From: Nitrososphaera sp. UBA217
Lineage (GTDB): Archaea; Thermoproteota; Nitrososphaeria; Nitrososphaerales; Nitrososphaeraceae
Assembly (NCBI GenBank): GCA_002501845.1
Contig: DAOL01000043.1
Location: 1,484 to 16,330 of the forward strand
Direction of reading: 5' to 3'
Length of the DNA: 14,847 nt
The notes beneath the pieces were generated by a model that saw only the letters and a list, made by a program, of their open reading frames with translations, was not told the DNA's origin and ran no database searches. Within the stretch, counting starts at the first letter, position 1, and each line of letters begins with the position of its first letter. This document shows positions 6,886 to 14,465 of the stretch, piece by piece. A program made the position numbers and the translations under genes.

Positions 6886-8385
6886 TTGGGGACATTTGAA
6901 GACAAGGACAAGGCGCCAAGCTCTGTAAAGATTCCTGCTTCTGCCTGGAAGGTGCTCGCGGTTCTGAGTAGCATTGCAACCATGGTAATGTACGCTGAGA
7001 CTATGCTGATCCCGGCAATTCCCGATCTTATTCGGGAATTCAATGTCTCGTACAGCACTTCATCTTGGATACTGACAGCATATCTCGTCCCCGGTGCAGT
7101 CATGATGCCTGTTGCCGGCAAGCTGTCAGACATCTATGGAAAAAAGAATGTACTTTTGACCATTATGGCGATCTATGTTGTCGGCATTACTATTGCAGGG
7201 TTTTCAACAAGCATCTACATGCTATTCATTGCAAGGGCCATTCAGGGTATCGGGATGGCCATGTTTGTAATTGCATTTGGCATAATCCGTGACCAGTTTC
7301 CAAGGGAAAAGATCTCGATAGGTCAGGGCGTCATTTCGTCAATGTTTGCCTCTGGCGCGGTGATAGGCCTGCTTGCCGGCGGCATAATCATAAACAATTA
7401 TGGTTGGCATGCCACATTTTTCTCCACGATACCAGTTGCAGTCGCGCTGTTTGTCGTAATCTGGCGTTTCAACTACGAACGCAAAATGGAGCCATGGGAG
7501 CAAGCACCTGAAAGGATACCTGCAGCAAATATCCCAAAGGGTGTAGACGTCAAGGGAGCAATTGCACTGGCGACTTTTGTCACTTCATTTCTGTTGGCAT
7601 TGACTCTTTTTGAGACCGGGAGCGCAGGGTTACAGTCTGCAGTACAGATCGCGATTTTCATAGCTACCGGGGCTGTGGCCCTAGTACTATTCATTTTGAT
7701 AGAGAAGCGCGCGAAGGTCCCCTTGGTTGATCTAAAACTTATGGCTCACAAGGCGATACTGCCGGCCAACCTGATAATCATGATAGTAGGCTTTTCGATG
7801 TTCATGGTTTTTCAGACGATACCAGTTCTTGTGCGTAATCCACATCCACTTGGCTTTGGAGGCGATGCTGCAATGGCCGGGTACGTGCAGCTTCCATTCG
7901 CACTCGTGCTTCTTGTGTTCGGCCCAACATCCGGCCTAATTGTTGAAAGGCTTGGGTCCGTCAGACCCATAATCATCGGCACTTCGATAACTACAACTGG
8001 GTTCCTTTTCCTGCTCACATTCCACAACGACTGGGTGTCAGTTGCTGCGAGCCTTGCGGTGCTGTCTACAGGACTGTCACTTACAAACGTTGGGGCGCTG
8101 AACGTCACGATACTTGCCACGCCTGCTCAATTCATGGGCATGTCGGTTGGAATGAACACACTTCTGCGAATCGTTGGGGCCTCTGTTGGACCAGCCCTTG
8201 CCGGAGTCTATATGCAGACGTACCAGTCTACAATAGAGGTGGCGAATAGGCCAACGGCATTCCCCTCTATGCAGGCGTACAGTGCGATATTTCTTACAGC
8301 CGTGATATTGTCAGTCGTGTCAGTCATGTTGGCTGTCTTCTTGAAGCGTCGGCTGAACAAGATGTCGATACCGAACCTCGCGTAA
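6886..8385 (+). CDS. MFS transporter, DHA2-like drug/metabolite exporter
   Basis: A 499-residue membrane protein of the major facilitator superfamily with about 14 hydrophobic segments, as in the DHA2 drug:proton antiporter group. The first segment spans about residues 23-45 and the last about 466-486. Signature motifs are motif A GKLSDIYGKK (78-87), motif B RAIQGIG (117-123) and a motif-C-like glycine-rich segment GAVIGLLAGG (157-166) in segment 5. A second glycine-rich GASVGPALAG is at 431-440. The N-terminus is cytoplasmic, short and charged. The start is a UUG, the first start codon in this frame that keeps the charged N-terminus. It follows the amino acid locus on the same strand but has its own promoter. 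Export of amino acids or of toxic compounds are both possible, and the substrate cannot be read from the sequence. Confidence 0.88.
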   Translation: MGTFEDKDKAPSSVKIPASAWKVLAVLSSIATMVMYAETMLIPAIPDLIREFNVSYSTSSWILTAYLVPGAVMMPVAGKLSDIYGKKNVLLTIMAIYVVGITIAGFSTSIYMLFIARAIQGIGMAMFVIAFGIIRDQFPREKISIGQGVISSMFASGAVIGLLAGGIIINNYGWHATFFSTIPVAVALFVVIWRFNYERKMEPWEQAPERIPAANIPKGVDVKGAIALATFVTSFLLALTLFETGSAGLQSAVQIAIFIATGAVALVLFILIEKRAKVPLVDLKLMAHKAILPANLIIMIVGFSMFMVFQTIPVLVRNPHPLGFGGDAAMAGYVQLPFALVLLVFGPTSGLIVERLGSVRPIIIGTSITTTGFLFLLTFHNDWVSVAASLAVLSTGLSLTNVGALNVTILATPAQFMGMSVGMNTLLRIVGASVGPALAGVYMQTYQSTIEVANRPTAFPSMQAYSAIFLTAVILSVVSVMLAVFLKRRLNKMSIPNLA

Positions 8386-8390
8386 GGTAG

Positions 8391-8422
8391 TTCATATATC
8401 AGCTGTTTTCTAAAATTACCTT
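8391..8422 (+). promoter_or_regulatory. Promoter of the 128-residue unknown gene
   Basis: TTCATATATC (8391-8400) is a TATA-like element about 25 bases upstream of the ATG at 8423, so the transcript is predicted to be leaderless. It lies only a few bases after the MFS stop. Confidence 0.5.
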
Positions 8423-8809
8423 ATGTCAAGACCGCAGGCAGATCCAGAGACCCAGAGATACAAGGAGAAATGCAGCAAGATCCTTGCCATATCGCCGCGA
8501 ATACGCTACGCAGGCATCATGAACAATTTTGGCCGCACACTGGCTGGTAGCCTGCGCAAAGGGGTAGTGCCATTGCTCAGGCAAGATGAAGCGAGAAACG
8601 AATACTTTATTGAGGCAGCAAGGAACCAGCTCCGCAAGAACTTTGAAAGGTCAATAGGCAGAACCGAATACACCTTCACGGAGAACGAAAAGGTCAAGAT
8701 ACTGACAATCGCAAGCGAAGAGCACTTGTACTACCTCACAATGGACAAGGATACACCTGCAAACGAAGTTGCAAAGATAGTTGAAGCTGCAAGAAAACTG
8801 GTCAGATAA
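8423..8809 (+). CDS. Conserved small protein of unknown function (DUF6659-like)
   Basis: A soluble 128-residue protein. It has an N-terminal helix (about residues 8-22), a conserved-looking block ISPRIRYAGIMNNFGRTLAGSLRKGVVPLL (23-52), a basic middle helix (AARNQLRKNFERSIG) and strands ending in VKILTIASEEHLYYLTMD. The C-terminal helix is VAKIVEAARKLV. This alternation of helices and strands recalls roadblock/profilin-like small alpha/beta folds, and it resembles a family I associate with Nitrososphaerota (DUF6659), recalled and not searched. I see no catalytic motif, signal peptide or membrane segment. Its own TATA box and leaderless start separate it from the MFS gene. It converges on tyrS with one base between the stops. 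Confidence 0.75.
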   Translation: MSRPQADPETQRYKEKCSKILAISPRIRYAGIMNNFGRTLAGSLRKGVVPLLRQDEARNEYFIEAARNQLRKNFERSIGRTEYTFTENEKVKILTIASEEHLYYLTMDKDTPANEVAKIVEAARKLVR

Positions 8810-8810
8810 A

Positions 8811-9857
8811 TTATAGCTCCGGCTCTCTTCCTTTAAAGTGCTGATATACCGGCTCGATTATCTTGTTGACATAGGTCGCAGTCGCGCTCTTTAGGTCCAT
8901 TGGGTGTATCTTTTTTGCCACAAAATCTTGTTCCACTTCTTTGTAGCTAGAATAGGTAATGCTGCCTCCGTGCTTGGCAGACCGCTCTATCGTAAACTTC
9001 TCAAACTGGTGGAAAATCACGTAGCGCACCAGCTCCAGAACCGGGTTTGCTTCAGCGACACCCACCGAGCAGAAAGCCTTGGAAATCTTCTCGCTTATCG
9101 TCTTTTCGTCGTCGTGGATGAGTATCCCACTCGAAGGCTTACTCTTGCTCATCTTGCTTGATATTTTCGCGTCCTCTACCGCGTTTTGGTCAAGACCCAT
9201 TCTAACAGGCTCTGAAAGGCCCGGCAGAAGGTGGTGGTGCACTATTACCGGCACCTTCCAGACTAACTTCGGGAATATCTCCCGGACCAACATATGGATC
9301 TTGCGTTGGTCCAAACCGGCGTGAACGATGTCAAGGTCGAGCGCCTTGATGTCGACTGACTGCATCGGCGGATAGAGCAGCTGCGAAAGGTTGAGGTTCT
9401 TCTCTGTCTCGCTTCTTCCCATGATTGTGAGCGACCGCATGGTCCTTGCAAGCGTCATGTGTTTGCTAAAACGCACGAAGTCCTCCCAATAGTTTTCTGT
9501 CTGCTTGTAAAGGTCACTGCCAAGAACAATATTGACGCCGGGGCAAAAAAACTTAAACGCCTCCATATAGTACTGCGAGATCTTCTTTATCCTGTTCCAG
9601 TCGCCTCCAAGCTTGTCGTTGATGTAAGTGTGCCAGTCGGCAAGGAAAACGGTCGAATGAATGCCGGCCTTGATAAAGTCATTTATCTTGAACCCTGTCA
9701 TCACGAGGCTGCCCAGGTGGAGAGCGCCGGATATTTCGAGGCCAATGTAGTGCCTGGGGTGAGCCTTTGTTTCAAACAGTGCTCGAAGCTCGCCCGCCGT
9801 CACGACTTCCTCTGTCGGCTCCCGCATTACAAGTGCAAGTTGTTTTTCAATATCCAT
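8811..9857 (-). CDS. tyrS: Tyrosyl-tRNA synthetase, archaeal type
   Basis: The enzyme charges tRNA-Tyr in the cytoplasm. It is a class I synthetase of 348 residues, the length of the archaeal/eukaryotic form. The HIGH-type signature is GALHLGS (44-50) and the KMSKS loop is at 235-239. The tyrosine-specific set Y-P-P-M-Q-x-x-D (Y162, Q166, D169), followed by GLDQRKIHMLVRE (181-193), matches the tyrosine pocket of Methanocaldococcus TyrRS and argues against TrpRS. Family members often have YIGFEPSG before the HIGH motif; here it is YIGLEISG. The ATG at 9857 lies about 35 bases after a TATA-like TTTATAG on the same strand (about 9890-9896), giving a short leader. There is no anticodon-binding bacterial S4 domain, as expected in archaea. 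Confidence 0.93.
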   Translation of the reverse strand: MDIEKQLALVMREPTEEVVTAGELRALFETKAHPRHYIGLEISGALHLGSLVMTGFKINDFIKAGIHSTVFLADWHTYINDKLGGDWNRIKKISQYYMEAFKFFCPGVNIVLGSDLYKQTENYWEDFVRFSKHMTLARTMRSLTIMGRSETEKNLNLSQLLYPPMQSVDIKALDLDIVHAGLDQRKIHMLVREIFPKLVWKVPVIVHHHLLPGLSEPVRMGLDQNAVEDAKISSKMSKSKPSSGILIHDDEKTISEKISKAFCSVGVAEANPVLELVRYVIFHQFEKFTIERSAKHGGSITYSSYKEVEQDFVAKKIHPMDLKSATATYVNKIIEPVYQHFKGREPEL

Positions 9858-9927
9858 TGTTGTATGAGAAATGCCAAGCCAACAGTTCTATAAACTTTGT
9901 ACCGCCACATCAGCCGAAAGAAGGTGC
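9858..9927 (-). promoter_or_regulatory. tyrS promoter region
   Basis: On the - strand AAAGTTTATAGAAC (about 9887-9900) is the only TATA-like element, predicted to start transcription near 9865. The remaining bases up to the metallopeptidase stop show no strong hairpin or T-run. Confidence 0.45.
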
Positions 9928-10626
9928 CTAGCGTATTTTTATTACCGGTGAATAGATGGCAAGCCACTCTTTGTGCTTTTTGTAGTCAGGATCTGCTTCC
10001 TTCACAAGCTGCCAGAACCGGCTTGAATGATCCATCTCTACCAGGTGCGTGAGCTCATGGATTATGACGTAGTCAATGACTTCTAGCGGCGCTGCGGCCA
10101 GGAGTAGATTAAAGTTCATGTTGCCCTTCTTTGAGCAACTGGCCCACCTCGATTTTTGGCTTTTTATAGACACCTTGCCGAATTTCATGTTTAGCCTTCC
10201 TGCAAGCAACGGCAGGCGCTCGGCGATTACCCTACCAATCTGTTCTTTGTACCATTCCTGCATCTCCTCCTTGTACCTGCGCCTATCAGCCATATGAAAA
10301 GTAATCACCTTCATTGCTTCAGAAACAACAGCCGACGTCTTCTTATCCTTTACAACATGGAAGTGATACTTGCTGCCAAGGAAATAGATCGTGTCCGGCT
10401 CAATCCCGCCGCAGCGCTCCTTCAGCCTACTGTAGTATTGAGAAGTCTTGATAATCCAGTCCTTCCTTGAAGAAACAAAGCTCTGAAGCTCTTCCGCTCT
10501 GTAGTCTAGCGGCACGATTGCTTCAACGCCGTTAATGCCGGAGACTAGCCGAAGCCTTCTTGCCTTCTTGCTCGTCCGAACGTTAATCTTGATTGCATTA
10601 TCAGCAAAGTCAAGTAATAAAGGCAA
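9928..10626 (-). CDS. YgjP-type zinc metallopeptidase (M48/WLM-like)
   Basis: A 232-residue protein of the YgjP family (DUF45). The zinc site is HELTH (H190, E191, H194) followed by MDHSSRFW (198-205), which corresponds to the HELAHL...NHSPAFW pattern of bacterial YgjP and supplies a likely third histidine (H200). The upstream block KSQKSRWASCS (154-164) is the family hallmark before the zinc site. There is no signal peptide or membrane segment, so it acts in the cytoplasm. YgjP relatives include the SprT/Spartan and WLM proteases that digest DNA-protein crosslinks, but the substrate of this subgroup is unknown to me. The start is a UUG three bases after the top6A stop; an in-frame TAG (the top6A stop itself) prevents a longer form. 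It is therefore cotranscribed with topoisomerase VI. Confidence 0.85.
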   Translation of the reverse strand: MPLLLDFADNAIKINVRTSKKARRLRLVSGINGVEAIVPLDYRAEELQSFVSSRKDWIIKTSQYYSRLKERCGGIEPDTIYFLGSKYHFHVVKDKKTSAVVSEAMKVITFHMADRRRYKEEMQEWYKEQIGRVIAERLPLLAGRLNMKFGKVSIKSQKSRWASCSKKGNMNFNLLLAAAPLEVIDYVIIHELTHLVEMDHSSRFWQLVKEADPDYKKHKEWLAIYSPVIKIR

Positions 10627-10629
10627 AAC

Positions 10630-11736
10630 CTAAATGACGCCTGCTTCGCGCAGCTTGCGGGGCAGGTAGACTTCTGCTAGGTATTTGAAGCCGTGCTTAA
10701 AGAACGCGTCCAGCTCACACTTTTCTTTCTTCTTCAGGAACAAGTCAAGCTCCTGCTGCCATTTTTTATCTTGGAACCAAGGCTTTTTCTTCATGTCGTT
10801 CGCGCGGTTAAGATCGTCATCTGTTGCGGCGAGCCTCGCAACATCAGGTATGTTGTATTCGTCAATGTCGGAGAACATCATGCCCAGCACCTTGGCATCC
10901 GGCGTTACGAGCCTGTCGCTGTCATAGCTGAGCGATTCACTGCCGATCTTGTATCGGAGAGCTATGCCAAGCCCCCACGGGTCGGCGTCTGCAAACACTA
11001 CCACCGGCTTTTTCCACTTCTCATTGAGTGCCTTGACCATCATTCTCGTAGCCCTGTCAGGCTCGCCCGAGCCAGTCATCAGGATCGCATTATATTTCTG
11101 GATGAATCCGGACTTGCGGATGTTGTTGAGCACTGTGTCTTTCTCCACGACCATAACAAAATCCGCCTTGACTTTCATTATCTCTACGTCGCGTACGTTA
11201 GTTGGTATAAGCTGAGAAGTTGCTCTGCTGCCCAAATTGCAGTCAATGACATCGCCCCCGACTCTGAGAGTTATTGGTCCGGAGATCATTCCCTTTGGCT
11301 TTGAGGTGACGGAGAATTCTTCTCTTGGGACTCCTGTCAGGAGCTCAATCGCCTTGATCGCGTCGTCAGAGTCTTCTTGCCCTGTCCAGAACTTTTGCTT
11401 GTCCTTCCCGTCTCCGACCGTACTCAAAGTGGCGTAATACATACCCCTAATCGTGCTCTCCATTTCTTCATCGAGCAGCTTGCGGACGGCGTTTGCCATC
11501 ACAAGGTACTGAGTAAAAGTGGGAATTTTCTTGGTGCTGTCCGGGCTAATGCCGACTATTTTGTCGCCAATGGTGAGCATCCTTTTTTCATTCGACCACA
11601 CTGTGTTGTCATAGCCCACCTTTGGAATGTTAAGCACCGGCATCGTCTTTTGCACCATTAGGTCCGTACTGACATCCTTCATTATCAGTTTGATCTTTTT
11701 CATGACTTCCTGGTGGCGCTTATCAGTTGTCGGCAA
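10630..11736 (-). CDS. top6A: DNA topoisomerase VI subunit A
   Basis: Subunit A cleaves both DNA strands, forms the covalent 5' tyrosyl link and is the archaeal homologue of Spo11. It has 368 residues, the usual length. The N-terminal winged-helix (CAP) part carries the catalytic tyrosine in IRGMYYATL; by comparison with Spo11 the second Tyr, Y101, is likely the nucleophile. The Toprim domain supplies E198 (VMVVEKDT) and D250/D252 (VFADADPWG) for metal binding. The C-terminal part is complete (LPRKLREAGVI). The UUG start follows the top6B TAA without a gap, which implies translational coupling and balanced production of the A2B2 enzyme. I see no inactivating change. Confidence 0.95.
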   Translation of the reverse strand: MPTTDKRHQEVMKKIKLIMKDVSTDLMVQKTMPVLNIPKVGYDNTVWSNEKRMLTIGDKIVGISPDSTKKIPTFTQYLVMANAVRKLLDEEMESTIRGMYYATLSTVGDGKDKQKFWTGQEDSDDAIKAIELLTGVPREEFSVTSKPKGMISGPITLRVGGDVIDCNLGSRATSQLIPTNVRDVEIMKVKADFVMVVEKDTVLNNIRKSGFIQKYNAILMTGSGEPDRATRMMVKALNEKWKKPVVVFADADPWGLGIALRYKIGSESLSYDSDRLVTPDAKVLGMMFSDIDEYNIPDVARLAATDDDLNRANDMKKKPWFQDKKWQQELDLFLKKKEKCELDAFFKHGFKYLAEVYLPRKLREAGVI

Positions 11737-13734
11737 TTACTTTTTCATCCCTTTTGATGGCTTGTCTTCCTCCGCTACTTTATCAAGAGTTGCCTGCTTT
11801 TCGTCTTTCTGCATCATCTCAGACATCTTTTCTTTCTTGCCCTTTGGCTTTGAGAGCTTGCCCTTTTTCCTAGCAGCGTTAATTGCGATCTGCTCCCTGT
11901 CCGGCTTGATCACTTCGCCATCGATCTCGACTGCCTCTTCTACCTCTTCTTCGAGGCGCTTGCTTGTGATCTTGTCTTCCTTTTCAGCAGCAGGAGCATT
12001 GGCAAGCTGTTCAACCTTGACATGCCTTTCCGCAAGATCTGTGAAAGCTTGTTCAAGCTTTGCCGAGTCGACCTTGATCGATTCAGAAATCGCGCTTACA
12101 ACTAGTGGAATATAATACTTGTAGAGGTTCAGTCTGCTCGCGGCATCTTTCATTCGCAGCTCTTTCCTGATCTGCGCACTCACCTTTCGATACAGCTCTG
12201 ACAGACAGTATTTCATGTACTTTTTTAGCTCGCCTTCTGATGCGATGCTTTCCTTGCCGGCCGTCTTGTACGGTATCTTGGTCGAGCAAATATGAAAAAA
12301 TACGTGGAGCGGCAAAAGCTCGACTGCCCTGTCAGATCTTACCACGCCATTTGCAAACTGCTCCTTAGCCTCCTTTTTCGTGATGCCCATCTTGTTTATC
12401 TCTACCTCAGAGACCACTTCTCTTGCCACGTCAGACCCTTCATCATACAGTAGTGGGATCTTATTTGCAAACCTATACAGCTTAAACGAGGGGATGTCGC
12501 CGCCGTATGCAATGCCACATTCTACAATTGTAGGACGGTTGTTAATGACGCATGTGCGTGAAGCATAAGCAGTTAGCGACGGCTTTAGTATCTTGACTGC
12601 AATTTGCGGCCTGTGGGCTTCTGGAGCAGTAGTACCTTCTGCCGCGGGGACAATTTCCTTTGTGGTGACTATGGTATATTCAGAGGTCATGCCGGTGGTC
12701 AGGATCTCCTCGCCTATAGGGCTCAGGTGATCTGTGTTTGCTTGCTGGAAAGGCGTATGCTTACAGATTTTGACTATCTCGATTAGCTCATTTTCACTGT
12801 ACTTGTCTGCAGGCTTGTTTTCCACGCCTGCATTGGAAATGATATCTTTTGCCTTTTCGCTTGACATCTTTTGGAACGAAGCTGAAAGCACTCCCTGAAG
12901 CGTGGTCTTATTGTTCATGTAATTCATTATAGCCTTCTTTAGTGTCTGGAGGTCCATGTCCGCCGGGTGCGGAAGGACTTCTTTTGCAGGTTGCGGCATC
13001 ACCTCGGTTCTTCGATCGAATGTGACTTTGCCCTCGTCAGTTTCATATTCGATAATGGCATAAGGATTAACGACGCTTGTCTGGCTGATGTACTCGTTGA
13101 TCTTGCTTTTGATGTTGTTCCTTGTAATTGGAGAAAGTTTCGCGTGGAGCACTGCTTCAACCCTGAAGCCCGAGTCGCCGGCAATCCTGCTCTCCTCGCC
13201 GTTGACTGCCTTTTTGGCAAGAACAATCGGCTTGTTTGTGCTGATGTCGGTTCGCAGTTCAAAATATTGCTCAGATCCTTCATCAAGAGACTTCGACCAG
13301 ACTTTGAGCGGATGAATAGTGTCTTTTGTTGAAAAAGCGGCTATCATTTTGAGACCTACGCCAAACAGACCGCGTTGCTGCTTTTCGACGTACTTACCCG
13401 ATGTCAGAAACGAGCAGACCGCGACTGGCACCTTGTCCGACGGCACCCCAATGCCGTTGTCTTCACATGTTATAGTCCATAGGTCATTTGCGGAGTCGAG
13501 CATCTTGAGCGAAAGCGACAACCAAGGCAATATGTGCTCGATTTCGCAGGAGTCTAGCGAATTTTCAATAAGCTCGCGTACCGCCATATACAGAATGCGC
13601 TCGGTGGTAAAACCCGCCAGCGCCGAGTTGTCTACAAAGAACTCTGACTCAGCCTTTTTGTCATATCTGACCCTTTCTTTTGTTGTAGTCTTGGCCTGCG
13701 CAGCTGCAACCTCTATAGTAGCCTTTTGCTTCAA
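11737..13734 (-). CDS. top6B: DNA topoisomerase VI subunit B
   Basis: Subunit B is the GHKL ATPase that clamps and drives strand passage in topoisomerase VI. ATP-site motifs are VRELIENSLDS (52-62; N58 binds Mg), CEDNGIGVP (90-98) and RGLFGVGLKM (121-130). A helix-two-turn-helix segment follows (about 255-305), then the transducer domain (about 310-520). At 665 residues it is longer than the roughly 530-residue Sulfolobus form. The excess is a highly charged Lys/Glu-rich tail (about 565-665), not an Ig-like domain as in Methanosarcina. The start is a UUG and no other start codon lies upstream in frame. A TATA-like A/T-rich element at about 13761-13786 precedes it. This is the first gene of the top6B-top6A-YgjP operon. 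Confidence 0.95.
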   Translation of the reverse strand: MKQKATIEVAAAQAKTTTKERVRYDKKAESEFFVDNSALAGFTTERILYMAVRELIENSLDSCEIEHILPWLSLSLKMLDSANDLWTITCEDNGIGVPSDKVPVAVCSFLTSGKYVEKQQRGLFGVGLKMIAAFSTKDTIHPLKVWSKSLDEGSEQYFELRTDISTNKPIVLAKKAVNGEESRIAGDSGFRVEAVLHAKLSPITRNNIKSKINEYISQTSVVNPYAIIEYETDEGKVTFDRRTEVMPQPAKEVLPHPADMDLQTLKKAIMNYMNNKTTLQGVLSASFQKMSSEKAKDIISNAGVENKPADKYSENELIEIVKICKHTPFQQANTDHLSPIGEEILTTGMTSEYTIVTTKEIVPAAEGTTAPEAHRPQIAVKILKPSLTAYASRTCVINNRPTIVECGIAYGGDIPSFKLYRFANKIPLLYDEGSDVAREVVSEVEINKMGITKKEAKEQFANGVVRSDRAVELLPLHVFFHICSTKIPYKTAGKESIASEGELKKYMKYCLSELYRKVSAQIRKELRMKDAASRLNLYKYYIPLVVSAISESIKVDSAKLEQAFTDLAERHVKVEQLANAPAAEKEDKITSKRLEEEVEEAVEIDGEVIKPDREQIAINAARKKGKLSKPKGKKEKMSEMMQKDEKQATLDKVAEEDKPSKGMKK

Positions 13735-13813
13735 TAATGTTGGGACTATTCCGCTAACTCCATTTAACTTTTTACTGTATTTTTTTTGACTCGGTACTAA
13801 AATGTTAAGCTAG
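13735..13813 (-). promoter_or_regulatory. top6B promoter region
   Basis: The 79 bases between the 53-residue protein and top6B are A/T-rich. On the - strand two TATA-like elements are visible: AAAAAAAATAC (about 13777-13787) and AAAAAGTTAAATG (about 13761-13773). The second would give a nearly leaderless top6B mRNA starting near 13739. I cannot choose between them by eye. Confidence 0.4.
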
Positions 13814-13975
13814 CTAGTCTATTTGAGAGCCGTACGGCGTCGTAGCGTTCTTGAGCTCCTTTATCCTAAAGCTGGAGGATTCAAGCAAAAGCCGCTTTTT
13901 CCCCTTTTGTATAACTATAAAATCTGAGCCAGAGCCGACTACAGTGCCATCTACCAAGTCCTTCAGCTGGGTCAT
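13814..13975 (-). CDS. Small 53-residue beta-rich protein, unknown function
   Basis: I start this protein at the ATG at 13975 (MTQLKDLVDG...). TTATATAA at 13999-14006, about 25 bases upstream on the same strand, is a textbook archaeal TATA box, so the transcript should begin at or next to this ATG (leaderless). An in-frame start further upstream at 14026 would place the TATA box inside the coding region and is rejected. The product alternates hydrophobic and polar residues as two or three strands (LVDGTVVGSGSDFIVIQ, KRLLLES), followed by FRIKELKN. This resembles a small barrel such as PRC-, KOW- or Sm-like folds, but I recognise no family. It is upstream of top6B on the same strand and divergent from the SemiSWEET gene. 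Confidence 0.6.
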   Translation of the reverse strand: MTQLKDLVDGTVVGSGSDFIVIQKGKKRLLLESSSFRIKELKNATTPYGSQID

Positions 13976-13998
13976 GACAGTTCGTATATTTGGCTGAT

Positions 13999-14058
13999 TA
14001 TATAACTCTGTCAAATTATAGAGCACAACAGAGTTTTAATATCAATTCTCGAGAAGCG
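13999..14058. promoter_or_regulatory. Divergent promoters, 53-residue gene and SemiSWEET gene
   Basis: TTATATAA (13999-14006) is the TATA box of the - strand gene, about 25 bases before its ATG. TTTTAATATC (about 14034-14043) is a TATA-like box on the + strand, about 20-25 bases before the SemiSWEET ATG at 14059. Both transcripts are predicted to be leaderless. Confidence 0.6.
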
Positions 14059-14379
14059 ATGAAAGTAATGGTTTTTCCCCTGCTTGGACAGGCGGTATTT
14101 CCAGACTTGCTGGTATCGGTGATAGGTCTGGCCGCAGCAGGGCTTACCACCTTTAGCTTCACGCCCCAGATGGTTAGGGCATACAGGACGAAGAGCATGG
14201 GGGACGTCTTTCGCTATCTGATGGACATGTTTGCGACAGGCACTGCGCTCTGGATGGCCTACGGTATTTTCAAGGGTGATCTTGTTATTATTGGAGCGAA
14301 TGCCACTGCAACTGCGTTTAACTTGATCCTGCTGCACATGAAGATTGAATACAGGACCAAGTCTGCCAAAGTTGTCTAG
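14059..14379 (+). CDS. SemiSWEET-type sugar transporter (PQ-loop/MtN3 family)
   Basis: A 106-residue membrane protein with a single three-helix bundle, the half-size unit of SWEET transporters that works as a dimer to move sugars by facilitated diffusion. The helices lie at about residues 15-36, 52-72 and 76-95. The PQ-loop is FTPQMVRAYRTKSMGDV (34-50) with Pro36-Gln37, and LWMAYGIFKGDLVIIGAN (64-81) is the conserved second/third helix region. Bacterial SemiSWEETs are around 85-100 residues, so it is full-length. I choose the ATG at 14059 because it fits the TATA spacing; an in-frame TTG at 13990 would lie across the divergent promoter. The substrate is not predictable, though the sugar-phosphate isomerase-like neighbour fits sugar metabolism. 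Confidence 0.85.
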   Translation: MKVMVFPLLGQAVFPDLLVSVIGLAAAGLTTFSFTPQMVRAYRTKSMGDVFRYLMDMFATGTALWMAYGIFKGDLVIIGANATATAFNLILLHMKIEYRTKSAKVV

Positions 14380-14382
14380 ATG

Positions 14383-14418
14383 TCACTCTCGTGAGTGAAC
14401 TGGTACGGATTGTTCCGT
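14383..14418. repeat. Two small tandem hairpins after the SemiSWEET gene
   Basis: TCACTC-TCGT-GAGTGA (14383-14398) and ACGGA-TTGT-TCCGT (14405-14418) are perfect inverted repeats with four-base loops, separated by six bases. They begin just after the SemiSWEET stop. No T-run follows directly, so they are not classical intrinsic terminators. They could stabilise the mRNA 3' end or bind a regulator. The rest of the gap to 14495 is A/T-rich and holds the next promoter. Confidence 0.5.
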
Positions 14419-14465
14419 TAGGATACATGATTTTCTTGTAAACTATGTTTATTTTGAATGGCAAA

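Noticed and set aside
10693..11304. 203-codon open frame on the + strand opposite top6A
   Set aside because: Shadow of the real gene. No promoter or recognisable domain, and top6A motifs are intact on the other strand.
13659..13672. A 13 of 14 match to the argC palindrome (GTCATATCTGACC)
   Set aside because: It lies inside the top6B coding sequence, encoding part of VRYDKK, with no adjacent TATA box. Probably chance.
13976..14026. N-terminal extension of the 53-residue protein
   Set aside because: The extension contains the TATA box that fits the ATG at 13975.
13990..14058. N-terminal extension of the SemiSWEET gene from a TTG
   Set aside because: It would run across the divergent TATA boxes and adds a hydrophilic stretch not typical of the family.
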